Origin: Leucobacter sp.
GTDB taxonomy: Bacteria; Actinomycetota; Actinomycetes; Actinomycetales; Microbacteriaceae
Length of the DNA stretch: 14,596 bases
Assembly: GCA_031178565.1 (NCBI GenBank)
Contig: JAPSIU010000039.1
Coordinates: forward strand, 1-14,596
Direction of reading: 5' to 3'
The notes beneath the pieces were generated by a model. It was not told the DNA's origin. It searched no databases and worked only from the letters and a program-made list of their open reading frames with translations. The translations under genes were made by a program, and so were the position numbers. This document shows positions 14,591 through 14,596 of this stretch, in pieces. Position 1 is the first letter of the stretch; the number at the start of each line of letters is the position of its first letter.

Positions 14591-14596
14591 CGGAAC

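Overview
The window is about 70% G+C, with strongly GC-biased third codon positions and mostly overlapping plus-strand genes. Regulatory signals of actinobacterial type are present: an 11-bp-period PHO box and TANNNT -10 elements at start codons. This suggests an actinobacterium, probably of the Microbacteriaceae type (Microbacterium/Leucobacter-like). The family placement is inference from style, not from a marker gene. All ten recognisable genes are on the plus strand. I see no rRNA, tRNA, CRISPR array, transposase or phage gene.

Layout: (1) 2-907, the C-terminal 301 residues of a multicopper oxidase cut by the window edge. (2) 908-1203, an intergenic stretch with a GC palindrome, a 15-bp inverted repeat, a 19-bp tandem duplication and a direct-repeat operator. 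(3) 1204-4120, an OmpR-type response regulator, an overlapping sensor kinase and a membrane-anchored PepSY-type protein. The regulator gene and the PepSY gene are preceded by the same operator layout (CTTCAG repeats at an 11-bp period, the same distance from each ATG), so the pair probably controls itself and the PepSY gene. (4) 4121-4396, a repeat-rich gap ending in a compact promoter overlapped by a TGATAA/TTATCA palindrome. (5) 4397-10992, a tightly coupled five-gene operon: FecCD-type permease, FecE-type ATPase, lipoprotein binding protein, and two half-size exporter-fold ABC proteins that probably form a heterodimer. The whole looks like a metal/metallophore uptake unit under a Fur-superfamily repressor (Zur is my best guess). 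(6) 10993-11158, a promoter region with three to four PHO-box units. (7) 11159-14543/14590, phnD-phnC-phnE-like transporter genes plus a tyrosine-phosphatase-like gene, probably a phosphate-starvation operon. The phosphatase gene appears to carry a one-base frameshift at a G run near its 3' end.

I found no clearly new defence or mobile system. The most interesting points are the paired operators, the repressor palindrome inside what looks like a leaderless promoter, the PHO box on a phn-type locus with a linked phosphatase, the altered phosphatase P-loop with its likely frameshift, and a leucine at the type 1 copper axial position of the oxidase.
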